Assembly: GCF_015687175.1 (NCBI RefSeq)
Contig: NZ_JADPQG010000008.1
Location: forward strand, 124,001-188,000
Reading direction: 5' to 3'
Source of the DNA: Reinekea sp. G2M2-21
GTDB lineage: Bacteria; Pseudomonadota; Gammaproteobacteria; Pseudomonadales; Natronospirillaceae
DNA: 64,000 nt
The position numbers and the translations under genes were made by a program. Each line of letters opens with the position of its first letter. The stretch's first letter is position 1. Below the pieces are notes generated by a model. That model had not been told where the DNA came from, made no database searches, and worked only from the letters and a program-made list of their open reading frames with translations. This document shows, piece by piece, positions 8,594 through 17,361 of this stretch.

Positions 8594-10717
8594 ATGGTGC
8601 GTTTCTCCCCTTCTTCATTGTTATCCACCGTGGCGGCCCTGTTTCTGGCCGCTGTTGTCGGTATTGTACTCGCCGTTTCCAACGAGCGGGTTACCGGTCT
8701 GGATTGGCAGGTAGATGAAAACACCGTTACCGTGTCTGGCCAGGTGGCCGAAGCCGCTGAACTAAAAAACGCCCACGTTATGACCGTTGCTTCGAGCAAT
8801 GTATACTTCAACATTACCCCGGACGATCTCATCCCCGAACCCGATGTGCTACCAAAATTCGCCATGGTGCAAGAATTCATGGCACGCCAACAGCGGCTGG
8901 CGGATGTTCTTAAGGCGCCTGTTCTAACGCTTATTCTGGCCAACGGCGATGAATTGAACGTGCCGCTGCGCAATCGACACCTCAGCGATTTACCCATCGA
9001 CTTTTGGTTGCAGATTATTGCAGGTTTTTTAGGGTTGATGATCACCGCCGGTGTGTGGAGTTACAAACCTCAGTTGCTTTCTGCACGAATCTTTTTAATC
9101 AGCGGTGTCGGTTTTGCCCTGTTGTGTTCCACACTCGCGTATTACTCCACCCGTGAACTGGCCATCAGCGAACTGGCCTTTCGGATAGCCCACGCCGGGA
9201 ATCGTTTAGGTATGGTGTTACTGACCTATGGCGGGTCAGCACTGCTCTGGCACTACCCCAGCCAGTTAGGCAAATTTCCATTTGGTCGTGTGACTTTCGT
9301 GGTGGCGTTGTTGGCCTGGACGAATGAAACCATGCAGTGGATCGACACGCCGTTTCATTCCTACTTTGATCTGTTTTTTATCTGCACGACGTTGTCGTTT
9401 GTAAATGGCATGCTGCAATGGCGCCGCTCAAAAGACCAGCCATTGGAACGAGCTGCGCTGCGTTGGTTGTTGCTCAGTTTTTTAATCAGCTTCAGCTTAA
9501 TCTGGCTGTTGTATGTGTTGCCCATTGTTTTAACGAGTGCGTTGCAACTCGATCTTGTTGTTGCCTCCTACATTGTGCTGTGTGTATTCCTGGGCATTGC
9601 CGTTGGCATCAGTCGCTACCGGATCTTTGATCTGGAACGCTGGTGGTTAGCCGTTTGGTTATGGTTTCTCAGCGGTATGCTGGTGTTTATTGTCGATATT
9701 GCGTTAATCACCTTATTGGATATTGGCGTGCTCAGCTCATTGACCTTAACGATTTTGATTGTCGGTTGGCTCTATTTCCCATTGCGCCAGCGTGTATTGC
9801 GTCGCTTTATGGGTCGTCAATCTCAACCCTTAAAAGAACTGCTGCCGAACATTCTGTCGTTTATGTTGACCCCTCACACGCGGGAAAAAGCCGAAGAGTT
9901 TTGGCAGTCGTTATTGGATCAGGCTATACGGCCCATTCAGCAGGAAATAGACAAACAGCCCTCTGAGCAGTTTGCGATTGAGGACGATGGCATGGTGTTA
10001 CGCGCACCCAGTATCGATGGTCAATATTCGCTGGAGCTGGCCGGTTGCGACGGAGGCCGCCGTTTGTTCAGTCACAGCGACATCAGCGTGCTGCAACAAT
10101 GTTACGACCTTATACGCTTCGGAGAGCACCAATATATGTTGCGTGAAGACGCCACGAACCGGGAACGCGAACGCATTATGCGGGACCTTCACGACGACGT
10201 TGGCGCAAAGCTGTTAACCTTAATACACCGTGTACCTGACCCATACGCGGACATGGCCCGTTCCGCCCTAACCACATTACGGGAAACTATTTTCAGCTTG
10301 GGTAACGACAATGACCGCCCGCTCGATGAATTTATGGCGAGCCTGCGTGAAGAATGTATTGACCGGTGCGAAGCGGCAAATTGTGAACTGCATTGGCAAG
10401 TACCTGCCACGGGTAACTGCAAAGTGACCGCGCATGTGCAGATTAACCTAAGCCGTGTGATTCGGGAATGCATGACGAACAGTTTGAAGCACAGTCAACC
10501 CAAAAACATTTGGATTACCATGTCGCTTACTGACGCATTTGAAATCGACATGCACCTGGAACACGACGGCCCGGCTGTACCCGTGCAAAACTGGCAGGCG
10601 AATAATGGCATGTTAAACATGTTCCGACGCATGAACGAATTGGCAGGCACCATCACCTTTGATGATCGCGAAGGGCAGGGCGTGGATATTAATTTGCGTT
10701 TCCCGGTCCCTCTATAA
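8594..10717 (+). CDS. Membrane sensor histidine kinase (NarX/ComP-type, HisKA_3)
   Basis: A protein of about 707 residues. The ATG at 8594 has AAAGGA five bases upstream. An earlier in-frame ATG at 8519 would add a short unstructured leader. The N-terminus has one membrane helix, a periplasmic stretch of about 110 residues, then about eight further hydrophobic helices (to about residue 410). The catalytic part has the HisKA_3 motif RERERIMRDLHDDVGAKLL, with phospho-acceptor His near residue 533. A reduced HATPase domain follows (RECMTNSLKHSQ, ending DREGQGVDINLRFP). The partner is the LuxR-type regulator 31 bases downstream. The stimulus is unknown. Confidence 0.9.
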   Translation: MVRFSPSSLLSTVAALFLAAVVGIVLAVSNERVTGLDWQVDENTVTVSGQVAEAAELKNAHVMTVASSNVYFNITPDDLIPEPDVLPKFAMVQEFMARQQRLADVLKAPVLTLILANGDELNVPLRNRHLSDLPIDFWLQIIAGFLGLMITAGVWSYKPQLLSARIFLISGVGFALLCSTLAYYSTRELAISELAFRIAHAGNRLGMVLLTYGGSALLWHYPSQLGKFPFGRVTFVVALLAWTNETMQWIDTPFHSYFDLFFICTTLSFVNGMLQWRRSKDQPLERAALRWLLLSFLISFSLIWLLYVLPIVLTSALQLDLVVASYIVLCVFLGIAVGISRYRIFDLERWWLAVWLWFLSGMLVFIVDIALITLLDIGVLSSLTLTILIVGWLYFPLRQRVLRRFMGRQSQPLKELLPNILSFMLTPHTREKAEEFWQSLLDQAIRPIQQEIDKQPSEQFAIEDDGMVLRAPSIDGQYSLELAGCDGGRRLFSHSDISVLQQCYDLIRFGEHQYMLREDATNRERERIMRDLHDDVGAKLLTLIHRVPDPYADMARSALTTLRETIFSLGNDNDRPLDEFMASLREECIDRCEAANCELHWQVPATGNCKVTAHVQINLSRVIRECMTNSLKHSQPKNIWITMSLTDAFEIDMHLEHDGPAVPVQNWQANNGMLNMFRRMNELAGTITFDDREGQGVDINLRFPVPL

Positions 10718-10748
10718 GCGATCGCATGACAAACAGGAGACCCACTTC

Positions 10749-11411
10749 ATGGAACGAATATTAGTGCTAGAAGACCATCAGCCGACCCGCGAATGGCTGG
10801 TCGAAGTGGTTAAAATTGCTTTTACGGATAGCGAAGTCGATGAAGCAGCGAATCTTTCACAGGCCTATGATGCGATTGCGAAAAAGTCGTATACGCTGGC
10901 GATGATTGACTTGAACTTACCCGACGGCAGCGGCAATGACCTGATCGAGAAAATGGCCGCCGAGCAGCCGGATGCCTACTTGGTGGTCGCGACTATTTAC
11001 GATGACGACAAACATGTGTACCAAGCTCTGCAAGCGGGCGCACACGGCTACATTCTTAAGGAAGAACGGCAGGATCGTATTCTTTCTGCGCTGTCGAATA
11101 TCAAGTTGGGCCAACCGCCACTTTCCGCCTCCATTGCCCGGAAAATCTTACGCCATTTCAAAGAGTCGAGTACCTTGAATGCACCCGCAGCGAGCCCCGC
11201 GCCGGTTGCCGCAGAAACCGAACGCTTAACCGAGCGTGAAGCAGAGGTGCTCAGCCTGGTTGCCAAAGGGTTTAGCCGGACTGAAGTCGCCAACTACCTA
11301 GGCATCAGCGCCAATACCGCCGCCAGCCATGTCAAAGCCATTTACCGGAAGTTGAATGTTTCCAGCCGGGCCGAAGCCGCGATACAGGCGCAGAAAATGG
11401 GGTTGAGTTGA
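10749..11411 (+). CDS. NarL/LuxR-type response regulator
   Basis: A 220-residue regulator starting at an ATG with AGGAG eight bases upstream. The receiver domain covers residues 1-120. The acidic pocket is ED at residues 8-9, the phospho-Asp is about residue 54 in MIDLNLPDGSG, and a Lys lies in YILKEERQ. The C-terminal LuxR helix-turn-helix is unmistakable: LTEREAEVLSLVAKGFSR, then TAASHVKAIYRKLNV. It is the cognate partner of the HisKA_3 kinase just upstream. Targets are unknown; the upstream lipoprotein gene is a candidate. Confidence 0.95.
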   Translation: MERILVLEDHQPTREWLVEVVKIAFTDSEVDEAANLSQAYDAIAKKSYTLAMIDLNLPDGSGNDLIEKMAAEQPDAYLVVATIYDDDKHVYQALQAGAHGYILKEERQDRILSALSNIKLGQPPLSASIARKILRHFKESSTLNAPAASPAPVAAETERLTEREAEVLSLVAKGFSRTEVANYLGISANTAASHVKAIYRKLNVSSRAEAAIQAQKMGLS

Positions 11412-11421
11412 AGACTGCCAT

Positions 11422-11916
11422 TCAGGAATGACCGAGTTTAAACCGACGCAGTATTTTCCGTTCTCCATCGGCGCATATTTCGACGAGAGCCACAGTACGC
11501 AAGTCGATGTGTTCATAGCTTACGGAACCCATTCGGTGGATGGCGTTTAGCATATCAACACGACTGTTCATCCGGCCAACCGTCAAATGCGGAAAAAACG
11601 TATAGGCTGGGTCATACGAGTCAGGAAAGAACTGGGTATATAGCCGGTGGTGTAAATCGATAATGTCATCGTTTCCGCGACTCAGCGTTAAGAACAGCAA
11701 GTTATCGTGAGAACCCGTCACGCCTCTTACGGAAACCGTCATGGGGTTTTCTGCCGCGAAGAAGTGGGTTAACCCGCTGTCATTAATATCGTCCACATCT
11801 GTCGGAAAAACCAAGGTGAGATGTAGTGGAACCTTCTCGAACAGCGGGTCGTGTTCAGCGCGAATCGCATCGACTTCTATACAATGTTCGGCCAACAGTG
11901 CCAGGTAAATTTTCAT
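11422..11916 (-). CDS. 2'-5' RNA ligase-like 2H phosphoesterase
   Basis: A 164-residue protein with the two H-x-T motifs of the 2H phosphoesterase superfamily: PLHLTLVFP near residue 31 and FFPHLTVGR near residue 110. Related enzymes act on 2'-5' or cyclic phosphodiester bonds in RNA or small nucleotides. The physiological substrate of this subfamily is often unknown. The gene overlaps the upstream YcxB-like gene by four bases (ATGA), so the two are translated together. It converges with the response-regulator gene. Confidence 0.82.
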   Translation of the reverse strand: MKIYLALLAEHCIEVDAIRAEHDPLFEKVPLHLTLVFPTDVDDINDSGLTHFFAAENPMTVSVRGVTGSHDNLLFLTLSRGNDDIIDLHHRLYTQFFPDSYDPAYTFFPHLTVGRMNSRVDMLNAIHRMGSVSYEHIDLRTVALVEICADGERKILRRFKLGHS

Positions 11917-12437
11917 GTGCTTTCAGGTAAAGACTCTTTGTGTTTTGCCAAGAGGTGATCGACCGTGTCCTGTGTCAGTGTCGCCTTGGACAAGTACTGC
12001 TGTCCTTTCGAAGTGCTGACCAGAATTAGCCCCAGCTCCGTATCTATCATCCGGTCTATATCTGTCCATAACAGGGTCGTTTCGTTATTGGTGCTTTTCG
12101 CCGTAATACCGTTGTCGTCGATGGTGAGTTCGACGGTCGTGTTGGCTGTATTGCCCCACATCTGTCTGGCCAGCCACCAGGCACGTCGGTACCGGATGTG
12201 CAGTAATTCCAATGCGGCCATGGCAATAAACAGGCTGCCAAGTATTTTAGGTTGCTCGGTATAGACAAACAATCCAACGCCGACGACCAGTAACGCGCCC
12301 GGGAAAAAAAAGTTCGGCTTGGCGTTTTTGCCATGGGGCAGCGATTGGTCGTAGCATTCCGCCAGATAATCGCGCGATAAGGTAAAGGTTGTTTTAAATG
12401 ACTGCATGGCTTCTGACCCGTTGGCTGAATGAGCCAT
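11913..12437 (-). CDS. YcxB-like membrane-associated protein
   Basis: A protein of about 174 residues with two adjacent hydrophobic segments (FPGALLVVGVGLFVYT and ILGSLFIAMAALELLHI, about residues 47-85). A C-terminal soluble part follows in which WTDIDRMIDTELGLILV resembles the YcxB domain, a PH-like fold in Gram-positive and Gram-negative membrane proteins. The exact start is uncertain: ATGs at 12437 and 12407 and a GTG at 12446 are all possible, and none has a strong ribosome-binding site. It is coupled by ATGA to the 2H phosphoesterase gene. No function is known. Confidence 0.6.
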   Translation of the reverse strand: MAHSANGSEAMQSFKTTFTLSRDYLAECYDQSLPHGKNAKPNFFFPGALLVVGVGLFVYTEQPKILGSLFIAMAALELLHIRYRRAWWLARQMWGNTANTTVELTIDDNGITAKSTNNETTLLWTDIDRMIDTELGLILVSTSKGQQYLSKATLTQDTVDHLLAKHKESLPEST

Positions 12438-12640
12438 TTTTACCACGTTCAGTCCGAAAATTCCTGAGTTTTTAATCCGTCGGTAATGAGCAAACAGAAC
12501 ATAGGTGTCGGTACGATGCCCTTAATGGTGGGAAATCCTGCTAAGAATTTGGATCGCCGGTGATCAGACGCGTTTTGTGGCAAACGAAAGCGTGTGTTGG
12601 AGAATTCCGAATATGGGTCCTCCAACACTAAAAGTATCGG

Positions 12641-13882
12641 CTACTTGGCCATGTCGTATGGCTTAATGTTCTTCAGTTGTTGGAATATCAATAGGCTGAT
12701 AGAGATGAAAAAGGCAAACATCGCACCGCTGGCTAAAACCGCAATAATCGGCTCATAGTTTACGGGTAACGCGGCTTCTATGGTCCGGTCAATCGCATTT
12801 TCTTCCATCAGGAAATGAGGCTTGGCCGTAATGTCCCAAGGCAGAGCAAGCTCTATGGTTGTTTGTTTAAGGTATTGGAAGCCGATAAACGCCATAACGT
12901 TGCCAAGCAGTAGGCTGGTAGCAAGAATGATGGCACTTTCTGCGCCGAACTGGAGTCGCAGATCCGCCAGTTTCCATCCGATTTTCCGCAGCGTCGCAAT
13001 TTCCGTCTCTCGTGTTTTTAGGTTATAAAACACCAATAAGCAAAAGGCAATGATCAACAGTGTACCGACGATTCCAAGGAGTGTTTGGCCCGCATTTGAC
13101 ACTAAAGCAAGCTGGTCATTAACTTCCTCCGTAAAACTCTGTTCACTAAAAACGATCAGCTTTTTGTTGATGTCTTTTACGGCTGTTTCTTTATCAACCA
13201 TAACGCTCGGGTTCGTTTTTAATAAAACGACATTTCCGACGGTTTGCGATATGTCAGAATAAAGGTTAGTAATTTGTGGTGACGCTGTCGCAAGATCAAA
13301 GGCACTCTGAAAAGAAATGTAGATGTCAGACGCAACAATATTGGCGCTTGGGTGTTTCTCCAGAACATCGCGTACGATAAAGGTCATGTGGCCAATGACT
13401 ATGTTATCGCCAATGGCCAGATTCTGACGTTCGCTTAAAGAGCTGGTGATAATGGCATCATTAAGCCGCAAACTGTCAACGGTGTTCGGCGAGTTGTCTA
13501 TGATCAGCTTTGCTACATCGCTCTCTGGTTTAATGCCACTGACGGCTTTGAAATAGCTTTCATCGAAGAACCAAAAGAACAGCACGGCTTCGGCGGATTC
13601 TGTGAACTCCAGTGCTGACAGTTTTTGATACTCTTCTTCTGAGATCGGCGCATTGGAGTGCGGGAATACTACACCTATCATCTGCTCGGGTATTTCACCG
13701 GTTTTTTGCACGATCGTTTGAACACCAATACTCTTCAGCGGCAACGCAGCGATATCTGGAATGGCCCGCAATAGTACGAAGGCGATAAGCAGTACCGCGA
13801 AGTAGATGGACAGACTGACAACCAGTGCCGTGGTTTTATATCGCTGGCTCAAAAAGTACGACGTCATGTAACGAATCATCAT
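12641..13882 (-). CDS. FtsX/MacB-type ABC transporter permease, second subunit
   Basis: A 413-residue permease. One helix near the N-terminus (about residues 20-42) is followed by a large extracytoplasmic domain of about 210 residues. Three helices follow (about 265-285, 315-340, 375-400), the classic FtsX/MacB/LolC topology. LKTRETEIATLRKIGW between helices two and three is the coupling segment typical of this superfamily. It is the last gene of a four-gene operon and overlaps the first permease by four bases. Such systems use ATP to drive movement in the periplasm (lipoprotein release, export of peptides or siderophores) rather than simple import. The substrate is unknown. Confidence 0.85.
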   Translation of the reverse strand: MMIRYMTSYFLSQRYKTTALVVSLSIYFAVLLIAFVLLRAIPDIAALPLKSIGVQTIVQKTGEIPEQMIGVVFPHSNAPISEEEYQKLSALEFTESAEAVLFFWFFDESYFKAVSGIKPESDVAKLIIDNSPNTVDSLRLNDAIITSSLSERQNLAIGDNIVIGHMTFIVRDVLEKHPSANIVASDIYISFQSAFDLATASPQITNLYSDISQTVGNVVLLKTNPSVMVDKETAVKDINKKLIVFSEQSFTEEVNDQLALVSNAGQTLLGIVGTLLIIAFCLLVFYNLKTRETEIATLRKIGWKLADLRLQFGAESAIILATSLLLGNVMAFIGFQYLKQTTIELALPWDITAKPHFLMEENAIDRTIEAALPVNYEPIIAVLASGAMFAFFISISLLIFQQLKNIKPYDMAK

Positions 13883-14943
13883 AATTTTAGCCCTGTGTTA
13901 ATGACGATGGATTGATCAAGCCCTGCAGTAAAAAGGCTTTGTGTTGATAGCGCAATTCCGACCGCGAAAATAAGTGCGGTACACAGAATGATGGCGACAT
14001 CGGATATCTGCCATTGCAGTGTGTAGCGGCGAGGCCAGCCGATAAGGCGCAGCGTTTTTATATAGATTCGGTTTTCTTTCTGGTAAAGCCTGATAATCCA
14101 ATAGATTAACCCCAGAGCAATAGGAACCAGTACGGTAATTGACCAATCGCCAGCGTTAAAAATGAATTGACTGTACGCCGAAAGGTTTTTATACATGCTG
14201 TCTTTCGTTATGACCTGAATGGTTGGCAACTGTTCTGAGATCGCCTTTGATATTGCCGGAAGGTTGCTGCTGTCGTTGAGCGTCAAAAATAGCTGATTCA
14301 CGACGCCAGCGTCCAAGCCCGAAATAGATATGGCGGTGGTGTACGGTAAGAAACCGGTTGCGCTGTTAATGTTACTTTCTTCCTGGAAATCGACGAAATT
14401 AATAATGGTTAACGACGTGTTACTGAGTTCGTAACTGTCGCCGATTTTATACCCCATAAGCGTCGCGAAATGGCGTTCCAATATTATTTCCCGGGCGCTA
14501 TTTGATGAAAATGTCACGTCTGGTTTAACCAGTAGGTTATCGATATTTCGCATGCCGGTATTTGGGTCGGACAAATCAATACCCGCAAAAATCGATGTGC
14601 CGCTGGGTCCCAATTTCCAGAGCAGTAGAGCAGATGAAACCTGAGCGACACCATCGACCTGGTTGACGATGTTCGATACGGCCTCCTTCGAAAAGGTTGT
14701 TAAGTTGAAAGGTTCAATAAGCCCTGTGGTCATCAAATTTGCCGCTGCTTTTGTTTCGCTGTTAAGCTGCAAAATGATCTCAGAATTCAGTTGCTTTAGC
14801 GGTCGTAGTGCCAGAACTTTGGCTTGCTCAGATATCAAAAAGGTTACCAGAGGCAGTGCCAGTATGAGCGCTGAAATAATAGCGACAGGAATGACCTTCT
14901 TATACTGGTAAAGCAGGTGCGAAATAACATACCGAGTTAACAT
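13879..14943 (-). CDS. FtsX/MacB-type ABC transporter permease, first subunit
   Basis: A 354-residue permease with the same helix plan as its neighbour: helix one at about residues 15-38, a long periplasmic domain, then helices near 265-285, 310-335 and at the C-terminus. The cytoplasmic loop YIKTLRLIGWPRRY matches the coupling loop of the FtsX family. The ATG at 14943 has GAGG eight bases upstream. An earlier in-frame ATG at 14967 would overlap the previous gene by 20 bases. With the other permease it would form a heterodimer driven by the ATPase at 15358. Confidence 0.83.
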   Translation of the reverse strand: MLTRYVISHLLYQYKKVIPVAIISALILALPLVTFLISEQAKVLALRPLKQLNSEIILQLNSETKAAANLMTTGLIEPFNLTTFSKEAVSNIVNQVDGVAQVSSALLLWKLGPSGTSIFAGIDLSDPNTGMRNIDNLLVKPDVTFSSNSAREIILERHFATLMGYKIGDSYELSNTSLTIINFVDFQEESNINSATGFLPYTTAISISGLDAGVVNQLFLTLNDSSNLPAISKAISEQLPTIQVITKDSMYKNLSAYSQFIFNAGDWSITVLVPIALGLIYWIIRLYQKENRIYIKTLRLIGWPRRYTLQWQISDVAIILCTALIFAVGIALSTQSLFTAGLDQSIVINTGLKL

Positions 14944-14947
14944 TGGG

Positions 14948-15361
14948 TTACCTCGCAGCGAGTTCATCTAAAAGCAGGGAAAGGTCACTGTAAGACCACG
15001 AGCCTTTGAACATTGGCGCGAAGGAATTGTCCGACGGAAAGTTATAGAACTCTACCTCAGTACCTTCCAGAATATGTTTGTAGGACCCGTTGACGACCAC
15101 CAAAATTGGCATATGTCCGCGAAAGCCATACGAAGCTGCGAGGGCGACGCCATCTTTTTCATCAAAACTGTAGGTTGTGACATCGGCATCAGGAAACTGA
15201 CGTGTAATCTTTTCGATGTCTCTCATTACGCTGAGCACTGGACCGTGTGGCAGGTAGACAATATCGATTTTTATAGATTCGCCCGCAAACACCGGTACGC
15301 TGAACAGTGCAGAAAAGGTTAGTGCTGCGAAGGCTAATATAGAGTGTATTTTGTTTTTCAT
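14948..15361 (-). CDS. Periplasmic thioredoxin-fold-like protein lacking the CxxC motif
   Basis: A 137-residue secreted protein. Residues 1-26 are a signal peptide ending in VFA. The mature part looks like a thioredoxin fold: strand IKIDIVYLP, a helix, the strand DVTTYSFDEKDG, and a YGFRGHMPILVVVNGSY segment that matches the cis-proline loop and following strand of thioredoxins. The expected active-site dithiol is absent (LPHGPVL stands there) and the mature protein has no cysteine. It probably binds a ligand or partner instead of doing disulfide chemistry. It overlaps the ATPase gene by four bases, so it is an integral part of the ABC operon. The fold is inferred by eye. Confidence 0.55.
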   Translation of the reverse strand: MKNKIHSILAFAALTFSALFSVPVFAGESIKIDIVYLPHGPVLSVMRDIEKITRQFPDADVTTYSFDEKDGVALAASYGFRGHMPILVVVNGSYKHILEGTEVEFYNFPSDNSFAPMFKGSWSYSDLSLLLDELAAR

Positions 15362-16011
15362 TGCAGTGATCCATTTGTCAGTTGGTATGTTTTGTCAGTA
15401 AGCGTCGCGATGTGTTCGTCATGGGTAATGATAACGAAGGAAGTTTCAATTGAACTGTGCAGAGAACGAAACAGGCTCATGATATCGTCAGCGGTGCTGG
15501 CATCGAGATTCCCCGTTGGTTCATCGGCCAAAACAAGCTTGGGTTTATTGACCAGGCTTCTGGCGATAGCGACACGCTGGCGTTCGCCACCGCTTAGTTT
15601 GTCTATTCGTTGCTTTGCCTTACTTGCTAAGCCCACTTTTTCAATGAGGTCTGTGACCCGCTGATGCTTGATCGTTTTTGCGATGTCCTTTCGTGGATGG
15701 GCAGCAATGTAAATGTTGTCATACACACTCAGAGAAGGCATCAACAGAAAATCCTGAAACACAAATCCGATGTTGTGCAGTCGAAAGCTCGCAAGTGATT
15801 CTTCGTTTAGAACACCGAGCTGCTTTTCATCAAATACGATGGATCCAGAATCGGGGGCTTGCAGGCCGGCCATAATCGACAGAAGCGTACTTTTGCCGGA
15901 TCCGGATCTTCCCATGATACTGATCATTTCATTTTTCTTAATTTCAAAGCTCAGGGAGTTGAGGACTTGTTGCCCCTTAAACTGTTTATTTATGTTCTCG
16001 AGTCTTAGCAT
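15358..16011 (-). CDS. ABC transporter ATP-binding protein, LolD/MacB type
   Basis: A 217-residue nucleotide-binding subunit with all motifs: Walker A GRSGSGKST near residue 34, Q-loop VFQDF, signature LSGGERQRVAIA near residue 140, Walker B LVLADEPTGNLD and the H-loop IITHD. The LADEPTGNLD form is typical of the LolD/MacB/FtsE group, which partners FtsX-type permeases as found immediately downstream. It is the first gene of a minus-strand operon of four genes joined by ATGA-type overlaps or short spacing, and is divergent from the MoeB-like gene. Confidence 0.93.
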   Translation of the reverse strand: MLRLENINKQFKGQQVLNSLSFEIKKNEMISIMGRSGSGKSTLLSIMAGLQAPDSGSIVFDEKQLGVLNEESLASFRLHNIGFVFQDFLLMPSLSVYDNIYIAAHPRKDIAKTIKHQRVTDLIEKVGLASKAKQRIDKLSGGERQRVAIARSLVNKPKLVLADEPTGNLDASTADDIMSLFRSLHSSIETSFVIITHDEHIATLTDKTYQLTNGSLQ

Positions 16012-16095
16012 GAGTTCAGCGCCTCTGATTAGCGTATTGAATATTGTCCAAGCAGTGTAGCGTCATTGCCCTTACGAGTAGCTTTCCTGACTATT

Positions 16096-16125
16096 AACAT
16101 TTCGTAATGTTTGTTAACTCAACAA
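16096..16125. promoter_or_regulatory. Two adjacent inverted repeats in the divergent intergenic region
   Basis: AACATTTCGTAATGTT (16096-16111) is a perfect 6-base inverted repeat around TCGT. It is followed immediately by TTGTT and AACAA arms around a short spacer (16111-16125). They lie between the ABC operon and the MoeB operon, 52 bases upstream of the MoeB start. This is a likely operator shared by the divergent operons. The regulator is not known; the OmpR-type regulator at 22792 is a candidate. Confidence 0.4.
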
Positions 16126-16177
16126 TGCTTGGAAGTTCGTTTAGTGTTTAAAAAAAACAGAATACAAGGTGAAAAGG

Positions 16178-17320
16178 ATGCTGAATAAGGAAGAAATACG
16201 TCGTTACTCCAGACATTTAAAGCTAGATGATTTTGGTCTGCGCGGTCAGGAATCATTAAAGTCTTCGAAGGTTTTGGTTATTGGTGCAGGCGGGTTAGGG
16301 TCACCGTGTCTTTTGTATTTGGCGGCAGCGGGTGTTGGGACGATCGGTATCATAGATGCCGACACCGTTGACGAAAGTAACCTGCAGCGTCAGATCGTTC
16401 ACAACACTTCCACGGTTGGCAAATTGAAAGTTGAGTCAGCTGCAACGACGCTCTCTAAGCTGAATCCACTCATTACTATTGAAACCTACGCAGAGTTTCT
16501 CAGTGCAGACAATGCGCTTGATCTTTTCAGTCAGTATGACTTGATCATCGATGGTTGCGACAGTCTGGCTGTTCGCTACTTGATCAATGACGCCTGTGTA
16601 AAGCTTTCCAAACCCTTTGTTTACGGAAGCATATATCGCTTCGACGGCCAGATATCTATTTTGGCTACTGAGAACGGCCCCTGCTATCGCTGCCTTTACC
16701 CTGAGCCGCCAGAAAGTATTCCAAGTTGTTCTGAAGCGGGTGTTCTCGGAGTATTGCCCGGAATTATTGGGGTTACACAGGCGACCGAAGCGATTAAGTA
16801 TCTTGCCGGTATGGGCAAGCCGCTGGTGGGTCAGCTTCTGTTAATGGATGCACTAACGAACGAATACAGCACGCTCAGCATTAAGAAAGACCCTCAATGT
16901 CCGGCATGTGGTCACTGGAGTTTACAGCACTTAGGTGATACCCCAGACATCAGTTGTGAGGTTGCAAACCCGGTGAAATCGGATCGAGAGCTCGAACCCG
17001 CTCACGTGCCTCGTTATATCCAGGACAACGGTGCAGTGTTAATTGACGTTAGGCATGACTATGAATTCCAGTACTCAAGTTTGCCTGGCGCCAGACACAT
17101 GTCATTAGCCGAAATTTTAGCGGGTAAGTATGACGAGGAACTCTTGGAACTGTCGAAGGATCCAATTGTACTGTATTGCTTAGGCGGCGTGCGGTCGATG
17201 AAGGCGCTCAATCACATCTGTAAGATTTCTGAAGATAAAGGCCCGGTTACGATCCACTCGATGAGCGGTGGTATCAAAAAATGGGCAAAAGAAGTGGAGA
17301 GCATTGAATACTTTCAGTAA
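16178..17320 (+). CDS. MoeB/ThiF-type E1 adenylyltransferase with C-terminal rhodanese domain
   Basis: A 380-residue protein. Residues 1-250 are an E1-like adenylating domain: GAGGLG at about 36-41 for ATP, NLQRQ with the catalytic Arg at about 71, a Lys in GKLKVES at about 84, and the Mg-binding Asp in DGCDS at about 128. The zinc cysteines CYRC (about 169-172) and CPAC (about 243) are present, and a Cys in PSCSEAG (about 184) matches the MoeB/ThiF thioester position. The C-terminus is a rhodanese with active-site loop YCLGGVRS. It should adenylate the MoaD/ThiS-like protein encoded two genes downstream and hand on sulfur. The ATG at 16178 has AAGG about eight bases upstream. Confidence 0.9.
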   Translation: MLNKEEIRRYSRHLKLDDFGLRGQESLKSSKVLVIGAGGLGSPCLLYLAAAGVGTIGIIDADTVDESNLQRQIVHNTSTVGKLKVESAATTLSKLNPLITIETYAEFLSADNALDLFSQYDLIIDGCDSLAVRYLINDACVKLSKPFVYGSIYRFDGQISILATENGPCYRCLYPEPPESIPSCSEAGVLGVLPGIIGVTQATEAIKYLAGMGKPLVGQLLLMDALTNEYSTLSIKKDPQCPACGHWSLQHLGDTPDISCEVANPVKSDRELEPAHVPRYIQDNGAVLIDVRHDYEFQYSSLPGARHMSLAEILAGKYDEELLELSKDPIVLYCLGGVRSMKALNHICKISEDKGPVTIHSMSGGIKKWAKEVESIEYFQ

Positions 17321-17361
17321 TCCGTAAGACGACACTTATGATTAACAAAAGGAATTAACTT

